In this document: positions 40,568 through 49,460 of the stretch, in pieces
How the letters are laid out: each line of letters starts with the position of its first letter
Numbering within the stretch: the first letter of the stretch is position 1
Origin: Desulfatitalea tepidiphila
GTDB lineage: Bacteria > Desulfobacterota > Desulfobacteria > Desulfobacterales > Desulfosarcinaceae
Assembly (NCBI RefSeq): GCF_001293685.1
Contig: NZ_BCAG01000003.1
Location: 1,116,001 to 1,180,000, forward strand
DNA: 64,000 nucleotides
Reading direction: 5' to 3'
Notes under the pieces: model-generated
Databases searched by the model: none
Told to the model about the DNA's origin: nothing
Seen by the model: the letters and a program-made list of their open reading frames with translations, nothing else
Made by a program: the position numbers and the translations under genes

Positions 40568-41030
40568 AGCCTTCAGGCTATCTAAAGAGCTAAAGGCAGA
40601 GATCCGGGCCGGCGACCGCTTCGCACCTCTAACCTTCCTGGCACGTCGCCGAAATAAATCCACACGACCAAATAGGCCACTTCAACGCCTGGCGATCCCG
40701 ATCCGCTATCACATGGTCGATGATATGACCGTGGCCATCGGTTGGACCGGACCGAAGGTGTCGGCATCTTGGAAGCGCATCGCGCAGCGGCAGCAAGAGG
40801 GCTTCACATCGCAGGTGACCGAACGGCGCCGGCGCTTTTTTCGGCACAAGGCCGACAATTTGAGCGAGCGTTCGGCAAATCGAAAGTTTCTCTTTTTGCG
40901 CGACACCACACGTGCCTTGAAGACACCGGCGCGGCCGATCATCGATCCCTTTTATGAGCGCCACCACATCCAGGCATGGCGCAATATCCAGGCAAACTTC
41001 CGGCGAAAATTGGCGGGTGAAAGAATATGA
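40470..41030 (+). CDS. Minor tail protein (gpZ-like), shared with prophage 1
   Basis: 186 residues, MEVTLKGAPELQRALKSHQA... Conserved with the prophage 1 protein in LKVEAFRLSKELKAEIRAG, VSASWKRIAQRQQEGFTS and ALKTPARPIIDPFY. It is rich in Arg and Lys. Position before the tape measure suggests a tail completion role. The first 98 bases overlap the extended chaperone frame, and its stop overlaps the tape measure start by four bases (ATGA). Confidence 0.75.
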   Translation: MEVTLKGAPELQRALKSHQANAIKALQTALKVEAFRLSKELKAEIRAGDRFAPLTFLARRRNKSTRPNRPLQRLAIPIRYHMVDDMTVAIGWTGPKVSASWKRIAQRQQEGFTSQVTERRRRFFRHKADNLSERSANRKFLFLRDTTRALKTPARPIIDPFYERHHIQAWRNIQANFRRKLAGERI

Positions 41031-42994
41031 CCGATCACAAACTTGAAATCATCCTATCTGCAAAAAATATGGCCACCGGGGCCTTTGACAGTATCGGGGC
41101 GCAGGTCACCAACTTGACCAGGACCTTTTCAGGATTGCAGGGCGCCATGGCAGCGGCGGCCGGCGTGGCGGGCTTCGGGCTTCTGGTCAAGGGCGCCATC
41201 GACTCGACGGCCGAGATCAAGCGCAACGCAGAGATGGCCGGCGTGAGTGCCGAAGCCTACCAGGAATTGACCTATGCGGCGAAGCAATACCAGGTGACGG
41301 CCGACGCCTTGACCGATGGCTTGAAAGAATTGAACTTGCGTGCCGATGAGTTCGCAGTGACCGGCGCCGGCAGTGCTGCCGAAGCCTTTCAACGCCTGGG
41401 CTACACACAAGAAGAGGTCAACGCCAAGCTATCCGATACACCAGGATTGCTTCTTGAGATCACCGACCGCATCCAGGGCCTTGGCCGGGCCGCTCAGATA
41501 CGCATCGCCGATGAATTATTCGGCGGGCAGGGCGGCGAGCAGTTCGTGGCGATGCTTCGGGCCGGTTCGGGCGAAATCGAGCGACTACGCGACCGCGCGC
41601 GATCACTGGGATTAGTTTTAGACAGCCACCTGGTGGACCAGGCGGCCGAGGCCAAGGCAAAACTTGACACACTCGTGGATGTGCTTGGCGTGCAATTCAA
41701 AGGCGTGCTTGTGACCTTGGCGCCATCGATCACGAATGTGGCCGACCGCTTCACCACCTGGATCGAAGAAAATCAGAACTTGATCGATCAGAATTTGCCC
41801 CAGTACATCGAAAGCCTTGGCAGTGCCCTTGAAGGTGCAGCCGGCGTGGCGGCACGCCTGGCGGGCTATATTGCCAAGATTGCCTCTGTGGGGGCGCAGT
41901 TCGAAGAGTTTCACGGCATCATGGAGCGGGCCGGCGAGTATGCAAGGCGGGGCCTGTTTGACTTTTCACAGCTGGCCGGCCTGGATACCGACGCGGCACT
42001 TGCAAAGACCCGTGAGATTGTCGAAATGCTCGACCGCACCGTTCGCATCACGGAAAACGGCGAGATCCGCTATAAGATAGGCGTGCACACCGAGGGCTTC
42101 GAAAAGTTCAAGGCCGACTATGAGCAGTGGATTGCTTCACTTCATACGACAGACAAGACAAAGCCTGTGGCGCCTCTGCCCTTGGTGCCGGCATTGCCCA
42201 CACCACCACCGGTCAACGTGAGTTCAAATACTGCCGATTGGGTATCTATCAATACGCCAGGCGATGAGGCCGACCAGGGCTACAGCGAGATTGAAGAGCT
42301 ACTGAGCAAGCGCAACGAGCTTTTCCAGACTAAAAACGATGAGCTTACCGGCATGACAGAGCGTACCGCCTGGGCGATGCAGGAAAATTTTTCGAATCTA
42401 TTCTATGACGCGATGACCGGCAAGCTTGATTCGTTCGAAGACTATGCCAGTTCAATATTCGACTCAATCGTTCGGGCTTGGTCGGATATGATTGGCCAGA
42501 TGGCAGCCAAGGCCATCGCCAACAATATCATCGGCGGCATGTTTTCCACAAATAGTACAAGCGTATCACTTGGCACAAACAGCCAAACAGGTGCCCTGGC
42601 GAATTGGGGCGCCAAGGGCCTGGTCTATGATCGGCACGGCATCAAGTGGCATGCTTCGGGCGATATACTTTCAAGCCCGACAGTATTCCCACTCACAAAC
42701 GGCCAGTGGATTGGCGCCGGTGAGGCCGGAACCGAGGCCATCATGCCCTTGCGTCGTGGCGCGGACGGCCGCCTGGGTGTGGAAGCAAATGGTAGTAAAA
42801 ACAACACAGTAGTAAATGTGTATAACTCTTCGGGGGTGGAAGCACGGACAGAAGAGCGAGACGGGCCCGGAGGCCTGGAAATAGATGTGATCATCGATAG
42901 GGCCTTCGCGCAAAAAATCGCACAGAGGGGCAGCGTCACCGAAAAAACGCTTAGAATGCAGACCAACTATCGCAAGCCCTTGACATTACGATAA
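41027..42994 (+). CDS. Tail tape measure protein
   Basis: 655 residues. The N-terminal MTDHKLEIILSAKNMATGAF matches the prophage 1 protein (ADAKLEILLAAKNMADAAF). An Ala/Gly-rich hydrophobic stretch (MAAAAGVAGFGLLVKGAID, residues 41-59) and long helices follow. The C-terminal GAGEAGTEAIMPLRRGADG is a typical tape-measure ending motif. The length is close to that of prophage 1, so predicted tail lengths are similar. The frame is intact. It is the last morphogenetic gene of the element. Confidence 0.88.
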   Translation: MTDHKLEIILSAKNMATGAFDSIGAQVTNLTRTFSGLQGAMAAAAGVAGFGLLVKGAIDSTAEIKRNAEMAGVSAEAYQELTYAAKQYQVTADALTDGLKELNLRADEFAVTGAGSAAEAFQRLGYTQEEVNAKLSDTPGLLLEITDRIQGLGRAAQIRIADELFGGQGGEQFVAMLRAGSGEIERLRDRARSLGLVLDSHLVDQAAEAKAKLDTLVDVLGVQFKGVLVTLAPSITNVADRFTTWIEENQNLIDQNLPQYIESLGSALEGAAGVAARLAGYIAKIASVGAQFEEFHGIMERAGEYARRGLFDFSQLAGLDTDAALAKTREIVEMLDRTVRITENGEIRYKIGVHTEGFEKFKADYEQWIASLHTTDKTKPVAPLPLVPALPTPPPVNVSSNTADWVSINTPGDEADQGYSEIEELLSKRNELFQTKNDELTGMTERTAWAMQENFSNLFYDAMTGKLDSFEDYASSIFDSIVRAWSDMIGQMAAKAIANNIIGGMFSTNSTSVSLGTNSQTGALANWGAKGLVYDRHGIKWHASGDILSSPTVFPLTNGQWIGAGEAGTEAIMPLRRGADGRLGVEANGSKNNTVVNVYNSSGVEARTEERDGPGGLEIDVIIDRAFAQKIAQRGSVTEKTLRMQTNYRKPLTLR

Positions 42995-43020
42995 AAAAAC
43001 AAAATCCCTGCCTTTTTAAA

Positions 43021-43041
43021 GTGTAAAATCCCGCTTTACAC
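43021..43041 (+). terminator. Hairpin after the tape measure gene
   Basis: GTGTAAA (43021-43027) and TTTACAC (43035-43041) form a 7-bp stem with loop ATCCCGC. No long T-run follows, so termination strength is doubtful. It marks the end of the structural operon. Confidence 0.4.
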
Positions 43042-43179
43042 ACTGAAATAATTTAAAAAAAATCAAAAAATGACCTTGTTCGAGGCCAAAAATTGAATTA
43101 TATGGAATCCAGCTTAATGCAGTAAAGACCCAAAAGACAGGGTTTAACAAGATTAACAACCCACACATGGAGCATCAAA

Positions 43180-43602
43180 ATGAACCGAACATTTACCAAC
43201 CGCGATCTTGCCTTCATTACCGGTAAAAGCATAGGCACCATTAGGGCCTTGCCATCGACCACACTGTGCTTGCCCAGTTATCCGCCAAGAGAGCCCGACT
43301 TCATTACTCGCTGGTCATTCGATGACCTGGTGGGGGTTTATCTCTTTTTCACAATTGTTCAAGGCGGCATTTCACGCGAATACGCAGGCGAGGCCATTAA
43401 CGGCACGGATGTCATCAAAGCGTTTCAAATAGATAGCCCCCCTGATTTTGTAATATTTATTGAAAAAGATGGCGGCGAGTGGGCGCCAAGGGTAACTGCC
43501 GAAGGCATGGCCCTGCTTTCCAAATTTCAATATGCTCAAGCCAGGGTGTTCAATTTAAAGTACTACAAACAGGCATTCGAAGAGCGTATCGCCAAACTAT
43601 AA
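43180..43602 (+). CDS. MerR-like winged-helix regulator candidate
   Basis: 140 residues, MNRTFTNRDLAFITGKSIGT..., where FTNRDLAFITGKSIGTIRAL could be a winged HTH recognition unit. WSFDDLVGVYLFFTIVQGGI and a C-terminal helix KYYKQAFEERIAK follow. Starts 185 bases after the tape measure, in an AT-rich stretch, and leads the replication genes. It may control the early operon. Family assignment is tentative. Confidence 0.5.
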   Translation: MNRTFTNRDLAFITGKSIGTIRALPSTTLCLPSYPPREPDFITRWSFDDLVGVYLFFTIVQGGISREYAGEAINGTDVIKAFQIDSPPDFVIFIEKDGGEWAPRVTAEGMALLSKFQYAQARVFNLKYYKQAFEERIAKL

Positions 43603-43616
43603 TTAGAGGTGCAACA

Positions 43617-43868
43617 ATGAATATCCGACCAGAAAACCCTATAGATCACGCTTTAGCCGAAGCATTACTGATTTTTATCCAGTCAACCGGTCCGACTGAA
43701 TATCATCGATTAGCAGAAGTTCTATGTTGCAAATCATCGACAGCTAAAAGGATGACGGTCGATGAGTTGAAAAGGGCACTCAATATCCTTGCGGCAAATG
43801 GCTTGATAAATCTCAAGCCACTAAGCAACGCGGGTATATTGATCGACGTTCAGCGGGGGGTGGCTTGA
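43617..43868 (+). CDS. Small winged-helix protein of unknown function
   Basis: 83 residues. LAEVLCCKSSTAKRMTVDELKRALNILAANGLINLKPL has the layout of a winged HTH. AGAGGTGC precedes the ATG at 43617; the longer open frame overlaps the preceding gene. Its stop overlaps the TTG start of the replication gene by three bases, so the two are probably translated together and this protein may help replication initiation. Confidence 0.5.
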   Translation: MNIRPENPIDHALAEALLIFIQSTGPTEYHRLAEVLCCKSSTAKRMTVDELKRALNILAANGLINLKPLSNAGILIDVQRGVA

Positions 43869-46276
43869 TCGGTGAATTTTTTGCAACGTTCTTTAGCCAC
43901 AAAGAGGAATGCCTCTATTTTCACCTGTGGCGAAGCCGTAGCAAAATATCCACATGGTTCACCGATCCGGCCGATGCAGCCGCATCGGTCAAGGCCGATG
44001 ATACCAACGTATATTTCGGAATGGGGCTATCAAGAAAAGACCTTGGACCCCACAAGAGATTGACCGCTGACACCACAGCTGGGATAGTCGGCCTGGGCAT
44101 CGATCTTGATATCGCCGGGCCGGGCCATCAGAAGAAAAACCTGCCACCTGATATCAATGCTGCCCGAAAGATTATCGATGGGTTTCCTCTACGGCCTACC
44201 ATGATCATTCATTCAGGACATGGCCTGCAAGCCTTCTGGATTTTTAAAGAGCCATGGATTTTTGAGTCTGAAAATGAACGTGAACAGGCCCAAATCTTAG
44301 CGCGTCGGTTCAACGGCACCTTTCAAAAAAAGTACAACCTGAAATATGAAATCGACAGCACCTTCGACCTAAGTCGGGTTTATCGTGTGGCCGGCACGAT
44401 CAACAGCAAGCCCGGATGCCCGGATGTAAGGGCAGAAATTGTCGAGGTCAACGACTACTATTATAATATAGATAGCTTCGAAGCATTTCTGCTTCCCATC
44501 GATCAGATCGAAAATAGGCCGTCCGGCAAAGCCGATTGCAAGCCTGTCACAATCGATCCGAATCAAGTGGTCGATCCCGGTTTGACCGAACTGCTTTCAC
44601 AGGCTTCTGACAAATTCCAGGCGACTTGGAATCATCAACGTCCTGACCTACCATCGCCGAGCGAGTATGATCTTGCGCTTGCATCACAGGCGATTAATTG
44701 CGGCATCGACGAAGAGAATATTGGCCCGTTAATTCTTGCATTCAGGCGAAAGCATCATTTAGAGCCTCAAAAGGCGCTTCGTGTGGATTATATCCAGCGC
44801 ACCATTGCCAGGGCAAAGCAGAGCATTGCCAACGGCCAGACATTAAAGAGCTATCCCCTGACCGATACCGGGTTAGCTGAACGCTTCGCAGAACAGTACC
44901 GCGATCAAGTGAGATACTGTCACACTATGGGCAAGTGGTTCATATGGAACGGCCGGCAATGGGCACCTGACAATGGTGGAAAAATAAAAAGCCTTGCAAA
45001 AAATGTTGTCAGAAAAATCTATGGTGAAGCACAATCGGAAAACGATCCTGACCAAAGAAAGAAAATCGTGCAATTTGCTGTGAAAAGTGAATCCAAAAGA
45101 GCACGAAATGACATGATCGATCTGGCGCAGAGTGAAGACGGGGTGCCGGTTCGGGCAGAAGAGCTTGACGCTAACCCGTGGCTGCTCAATTTGAAAAACG
45201 GTACGCTCAATTTAAAGACCGATGTGCTTCAATTACACAATCCGGGTGACATGATCACAAAAATGGCGCCCGTGGCCTATGATCCGAGCGCCACAGCGCC
45301 GACCTGGATCAAGTATCTATCCGATGTGTTGGCGCCAGAAGATGCAGCTTTTGTTCAACGGGCGGCCGGATACAGCCTGACCGGGGACACTTCCGAGCAG
45401 TGCCTTTTCTTTCTTTATGGCGATGGAAGCAACGGCAAGAGCGTCTTTGTCAACACATTGCGCAAAATTTTGGGCGATTTAGCTATCCAATCGGACTTTG
45501 GCGCATTTTTGGTCAAAAGAGGATCGAGCGTCCCAAATGACATTGCCAGATTGGCGGGCGCCCGAATGGTAATTGCCAACGAACTGGCAGAGGGTGAGCA
45601 GTTGAACGAGGTGTTCGTAAAAACCGTCACCGGAAATGACACAATTGCAGCCAGGTTTCTGCATCAAGAATTTTTTGAATTCGAACCGCTTTGTAAAATC
45701 CTGCTTGTCGGCAACCACCTGCCGAGAATCACCGGCACTGACCATGCAATCTGGCGACGCATCAAATTGGTCAATTTTCCGAACCGCATTGCCGACCACA
45801 TGCAGGACAAGCGCCTTGAACAGAAGCTAAGCCGCGAATTGCCCGGCATATTGAATTGGGCGCTTGAGGGCTTGCGGCAGTGGCGGAAAAGCGGCCTGCA
45901 ACCGCCTCAGAGCGTTCAGGTTAACACAGATCAGTATCGGGCTATCAGCGATTCGGTTCAGCTGTTCATCAATGAGCAGTGCGCCCTTAGCCAAGGGGCC
46001 TGGGTCGTAAAGGCCGACTTGTATGCAGCCTATTCAAAGTGGTGTCAGGACAGCGAGATTGAATGCCTATCTGATAATTTGTTCAGCCGTAGGGTGAAAA
46101 ATTGTGGTGTGTCCGATAGTCACTCGCGCGTCAATGGCACACCTAAACGAATTTGGACCGGAATAGAGCTTTCCGATGAAGATGGCAAAAATGCGTTAAC
46201 AAAAACCAAATGCGTTAACAAATGCGTAACAGCGGAAGTTATTGAATTAAAATCAAAAATGACACAGTTCGACTGA
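43865..46276 (+). CDS. PrimPol-D5 replication protein (AEP-like primase plus SF3 helicase)
   Basis: 803 residues from a TTG start. An archaeo-eukaryotic primase-like N-terminal part includes GIVGLGIDLDIAGPGH, PTMIIHSGHGLQAFWIFK and STFDLSRVYRVAGTINSK. A D5-type region follows with TLNLKTDVLQLHNPGDMIT, then the SF3 helicase with Walker A FLYGDGSNGKSVF around residue 515, and GARMVIANELAEGEQ. The C-terminal wHTH is KWCQDSEIECLSDNLFSRRV. It can both prime and unwind. Iterons begin inside its 3' end. Not homologous in domain content to the separate primase and helicase of prophage 1. Confidence 0.9.
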   Translation: MIGEFFATFFSHKEECLYFHLWRSRSKISTWFTDPADAAASVKADDTNVYFGMGLSRKDLGPHKRLTADTTAGIVGLGIDLDIAGPGHQKKNLPPDINAARKIIDGFPLRPTMIIHSGHGLQAFWIFKEPWIFESENEREQAQILARRFNGTFQKKYNLKYEIDSTFDLSRVYRVAGTINSKPGCPDVRAEIVEVNDYYYNIDSFEAFLLPIDQIENRPSGKADCKPVTIDPNQVVDPGLTELLSQASDKFQATWNHQRPDLPSPSEYDLALASQAINCGIDEENIGPLILAFRRKHHLEPQKALRVDYIQRTIARAKQSIANGQTLKSYPLTDTGLAERFAEQYRDQVRYCHTMGKWFIWNGRQWAPDNGGKIKSLAKNVVRKIYGEAQSENDPDQRKKIVQFAVKSESKRARNDMIDLAQSEDGVPVRAEELDANPWLLNLKNGTLNLKTDVLQLHNPGDMITKMAPVAYDPSATAPTWIKYLSDVLAPEDAAFVQRAAGYSLTGDTSEQCLFFLYGDGSNGKSVFVNTLRKILGDLAIQSDFGAFLVKRGSSVPNDIARLAGARMVIANELAEGEQLNEVFVKTVTGNDTIAARFLHQEFFEFEPLCKILLVGNHLPRITGTDHAIWRRIKLVNFPNRIADHMQDKRLEQKLSRELPGILNWALEGLRQWRKSGLQPPQSVQVNTDQYRAISDSVQLFINEQCALSQGAWVVKADLYAAYSKWCQDSEIECLSDNLFSRRVKNCGVSDSHSRVNGTPKRIWTGIELSDEDGKNALTKTKCVNKCVTAEVIELKSKMTQFD

Positions 46277-46438
46277 TTTGTTACGCGTTACGCTTTTTTC
46301 GGAGTTTAGTCCTAGGAAAAAACATATGTAAAGGTAGTTTCAAAATATGCGTAACCGTTAACAAATTGAGATAACATATTGAAAATTATAAAAATAAATG
46401 CGTAACACAATTAAAAAAATGCGTAACAATGCGTTAAC
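46191..46438. repeat. Nine ATGCGT(T)AAC iterons, candidate prophage 2 origin
   Basis: Copies at 46191, 46210, 46222, 46347, 46398, 46419 and 46429 read ATGCGTAAC or ATGCGTTAAC; two inverted GTTACGC copies stand back to back at 46280 and 46287. The intervening DNA is very AT-rich. It starts in the last codons of the replication gene and ends before the packaging genes. This is the pattern of an iteron origin for the PrimPol/D5 protein. Confidence 0.78.
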
Positions 46439-46517
46439 AGCCTGATAACACACTGAAAATAAATATAAAAACATAAAAACGCGTGTTCTGTGGTAGGCAC
46501 TGTGAAAGGCGGCAGTT

Positions 46518-46757
46518 GTGCACAAAAAGATACAGGGCCAAATAGAGCAAGTCCAGCAGATCGCCGAGCAACTTCTGTGGGTACAACGCCAGATCCCGAA
46601 GCGGTCACCTGCCCGGAAACGATCCGAAGCAGCTGTGTTCGAACTCGTTCAGCTGATGGCCGAATTAGAGCGCCAGTTGGGTCCTTCCGGGCCGAAGAGC
46701 TATCGAGGTCGCGCCCAGCCCGATAGCCATCCAGGAATAGGGGCCAAAAACCTATAA
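46518..46757 (+). CDS. Small helical protein before the terminase
   Basis: 79 residues from a GTG start with AAAGG nine bases upstream. GQIEQVQQIAEQLLWVQRQI and VFELVQLMAELERQL are amphipathic coiled-coil segments. Directly precedes the small terminase gene, ending 22 bases before it. Family unknown; a packaging accessory role is a guess. Confidence 0.5.
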   Translation: MHKKIQGQIEQVQQIAEQLLWVQRQIPKRSPARKRSEAAVFELVQLMAELERQLGPSGPKSYRGRAQPDSHPGIGAKNL

Positions 46758-46779
46758 AGATATCAGGAAGATAGCTAAT

Positions 46780-47253
46780 ATGAACGCAGCAAATTACGCA
46801 AAGCACCGCCAGGTGACCCCATCGCAGGTTACAGCATGGATCAAAAAGGGCCTGCTTGGCAACGCCTGCCAAAAAGTGGGCGCGCGCTACGTCATAGACC
46901 CTGTGGCAGCCGACGCGGCCTTAGAGGGCGGCCTGCATCCGTCATACGATCCAGGCGATACCGGTCCATCCTTCGCCGAGGCCAGGCGCCAAAAAGAGCA
47001 CCACCTGGCAGAGCTTCGACGGCTGGAACTGGAAGAAAAAAAGGGCATGCTCGTGCCGGCCGCAGAGGTGCAGGGCCTGCTTGAAAAACTCATCATGCAG
47101 GCGCGCACCAGACTGCTTGGCATCAAGGCGCAGGTGGCCCCACTGGTGCATGAGGCCATCGCCGACGCGGCACAGCGTGAGCGCCTGCTTTTCACTGTGG
47201 AAGAGATCATCGAGGGAACTCTGAAAGATTTGAGCGATGCAAAAATTCAGTAG
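46780..47253 (+). CDS. Terminase small subunit (Nu1-like)
   Basis: 157 residues. The N-terminal wHTH MNAANYAKHRQVTPSQVTAW with IDPVAADAALEGGLHPS is followed by a helix AEARRQKEHHLAELRRLELE and LVPAAEVQGLLEKLI, as in Nu1-type small subunits. It recognises the packaging site. GGAAGATAG precedes the ATG. Its stop lies inside the large subunit gene (17-base overlap). Confidence 0.82.
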   Translation: MNAANYAKHRQVTPSQVTAWIKKGLLGNACQKVGARYVIDPVAADAALEGGLHPSYDPGDTGPSFAEARRQKEHHLAELRRLELEEKKGMLVPAAEVQGLLEKLIMQARTRLLGIKAQVAPLVHEAIADAAQRERLLFTVEEIIEGTLKDLSDAKIQ

Positions 47254-49111
47254 TGCGGCCATCGATATATGGAACCAAGCCATCACCGCATGGCGGCCAC
47301 CGCCTAAAATGACGCTCAGCCAGTGGGCCGACACGTACGCGTATCTATCCCCGGAATCGAGCGCAGAGGCCGGAAAATGGCGCTCCTTGCCTTACCAGGC
47401 GGGCATTATGGATGCCATCACCGACCCCTGTGTGGAGCGCATCACCATCATGAAATCCGCTCGTGTGGGATACACAAAAATAATCAACCACACCATCGGC
47501 TATCACGTGCACCAGGACCCGGCACCGATCCTTGTGGTGCAACCGACCATCGAGGATGCCGAGGGGTATTCCAAAGACGAAATCGCTCCAATGTTGCGCG
47601 ATACGCCATGCCTGGCCGGCCTGGTGGCCGATGCCAGAACGCGCTACTCAAACAACACCATCCTGAAAAAATCTTTTCCAGGTGGCACGCTCATCATGGT
47701 GGGCGCCAACAGCCCGCGTGGTTTCCGGCGCATATCGGCACGCGTCGTGCTCTTCGATGAGACAGACGGTTACCCGCCAGGTGGCGCCGGCGCAGAGGGC
47801 GATCAGATCATGCTTGGCATCCGGCGCACTGAATATTTTTGGAATCGAAAAATCGTGCTTGGATCGACGCCAACCATCAGCGGTCTAAGTCGCATCGAGG
47901 ACAGCTTCAACCAAAGCGATCAGCGGCGCTACTTTGTACCATGCCCGCACTGTGGCCACATGCAGGTGCTTAAGTGGCAACGCCTGACCTGGCCGAAGGG
48001 GCAACCCGAACAGGCGGCCTACCAGTGCGAGTCATGCGAAAAACTCATTGCACACAGTCACAAGCGATGGATGATTGAACGCGGAGAATGGCGGGCGACA
48101 AAGCCCTTCAACGGCCATGCCGGTTTCCACATTTGGGCCGCGTACAGCTACAGCCCAAATGCCACCTGGGCCAAACTGGCCGAAGAGCGCGAATCCATCG
48201 GCAAAAATCGCGACAAGTTAAAGACCTTCATCAATACCGTGCTGGGTGAGTGCTGGGAGGATCGAGGCAGCCAACCCGCCTGGGAAAACCTACACACACG
48301 CTGCGAACCATATCCGTTCATGGAAGTGCCGGCCGGCGCCTACCTGCTTACCTGTGGCACCGATGTGCAACACGACCGCCTTGCCGTGGTCATTCGGGCC
48401 TGGGGCCGTGGCGAGGCGTCATACCTGGTGTTCTGGGGCGAGCTATACGGCGACACCTCACAGCCCGAAGTGTGGGGGCAGCTGGATCAATTATTAAATC
48501 GAAATTACCGACACGCATCGGGCGCCGATCTGCAAATAGTCAGTGCTGCTATCGACAGCGGCGACGGCAACCGAACGCAGGTGGTCTATAACTTTGTCCG
48601 AACGCGCGGGCCGCGATGTTTTGCGGTCAAGGGCCAGTCGCAACCGGGCAAGCCGATCATCGGCCGGCCGCATGCTGTGGACGTGAGTTATCGAGGCACC
48701 ACCATCAAGGCCGGCGTGCAAGTCTGGCCTGTGGGCAGCGACACAGGCAAATCAACGATTTACTCCCGCCTGCAGCAGACCAATGGGCAAGGCGTCTACC
48801 ATTGGCCGATCGGCCTGGATGCCGACTACTTTCAACAGCTGACAGCCGAAAAACAGATCACAAAATATCACAAGGGCTATCCGGTCCTTGAGTGGCAAAA
48901 AATCCGCAGCAAAAACGAGGCGCTCGACTGTGAGGTATACGCCTACGCGGCAGCGATCCGGGCGGGGCTTCAAAGGATCAATTTTGAGCAATTAGAGCAA
49001 CAGACCAGGGCCACAAAAACCACCACCACCAACACGGCACCATCGCGCCAGGCGCAGAGCACCAGATCTGCCCGGCCGGCAGTTTCTAGATCAAATTGGA
49101 TGCAGAGGTAA
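47237..49111 (+). CDS. Terminase large subunit (GpA family)
   Basis: 624 residues in one intact frame. WRSLPYQAGIMDAITDP, the atypical Walker A IMKSARVGYTK, VVLFDETDGYPPGG (Walker B), zinc pair CPHCGH with CESCEK, and FINTVLGECWEDRG, LLTCGTDVQHDRLAV (start of the nuclease) all match GpA. It translocates and cuts DNA. The C-terminus is low-complexity Thr/Ser/Ala. Contrast with the prophage 1 copy, which is frameshifted. In the circular form it would be joined to int, att, cargo and gpW. Confidence 0.93.
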   Translation: MQKFSSAAIDIWNQAITAWRPPPKMTLSQWADTYAYLSPESSAEAGKWRSLPYQAGIMDAITDPCVERITIMKSARVGYTKIINHTIGYHVHQDPAPILVVQPTIEDAEGYSKDEIAPMLRDTPCLAGLVADARTRYSNNTILKKSFPGGTLIMVGANSPRGFRRISARVVLFDETDGYPPGGAGAEGDQIMLGIRRTEYFWNRKIVLGSTPTISGLSRIEDSFNQSDQRRYFVPCPHCGHMQVLKWQRLTWPKGQPEQAAYQCESCEKLIAHSHKRWMIERGEWRATKPFNGHAGFHIWAAYSYSPNATWAKLAEERESIGKNRDKLKTFINTVLGECWEDRGSQPAWENLHTRCEPYPFMEVPAGAYLLTCGTDVQHDRLAVVIRAWGRGEASYLVFWGELYGDTSQPEVWGQLDQLLNRNYRHASGADLQIVSAAIDSGDGNRTQVVYNFVRTRGPRCFAVKGQSQPGKPIIGRPHAVDVSYRGTTIKAGVQVWPVGSDTGKSTIYSRLQQTNGQGVYHWPIGLDADYFQQLTAEKQITKYHKGYPVLEWQKIRSKNEALDCEVYAYAAAIRAGLQRINFEQLEQQTRATKTTTTNTAPSRQAQSTRSARPAVSRSNWMQR

Positions 49112-49115
49112 AATA

Positions 49116-49316
49116 ATGAAAGAAAGGCAGCAATATATACAGGTTTCGAAAGCTGCAAAAATGCTTGATTGCAGCGCCGAGTATGTCCACAAACTGATTG
49201 CAGACCGGCACCTGACAGCCATCAATGTTGGGGCTCGTATGACGCGCGTCAGTGTTGAGTCTCTAATGAATTTTATCAGGCGGTCAAGGGTCGATCCGGA
49301 TAGCTATGCTCAGTGA
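49116..49316 (+). CDS. HTH excisionase-family protein
   Basis: 66 residues, MKERQQYIQVSKAAKMLDCS then AEYVHKLIADRHLTAINVGA, the MerR-like excisionase domain pattern. Starts four bases after the terminase stop and stands immediately upstream of the integrase, as excisionases do. It may bend DNA at att for excision. The prophage 1 HTH at 22484 has the equivalent position relative to terminase. Confidence 0.75.
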   Translation: MKERQQYIQVSKAAKMLDCSAEYVHKLIADRHLTAINVGARMTRVSVESLMNFIRRSRVDPDSYAQ

Positions 49317-49460
49317 TCAAAGATGCCAGGTATTGCCATAAACAATCAAATCGGGATACAAAGTGACACCCACAGGATAGGGTCGCTCCCGAAAAGCCGG
49401 AAACCCTTTGCCGGCCTGCCTGTGGGCATATTCAAAGGGGCAGCCAAAAAGGGGGCTAAG

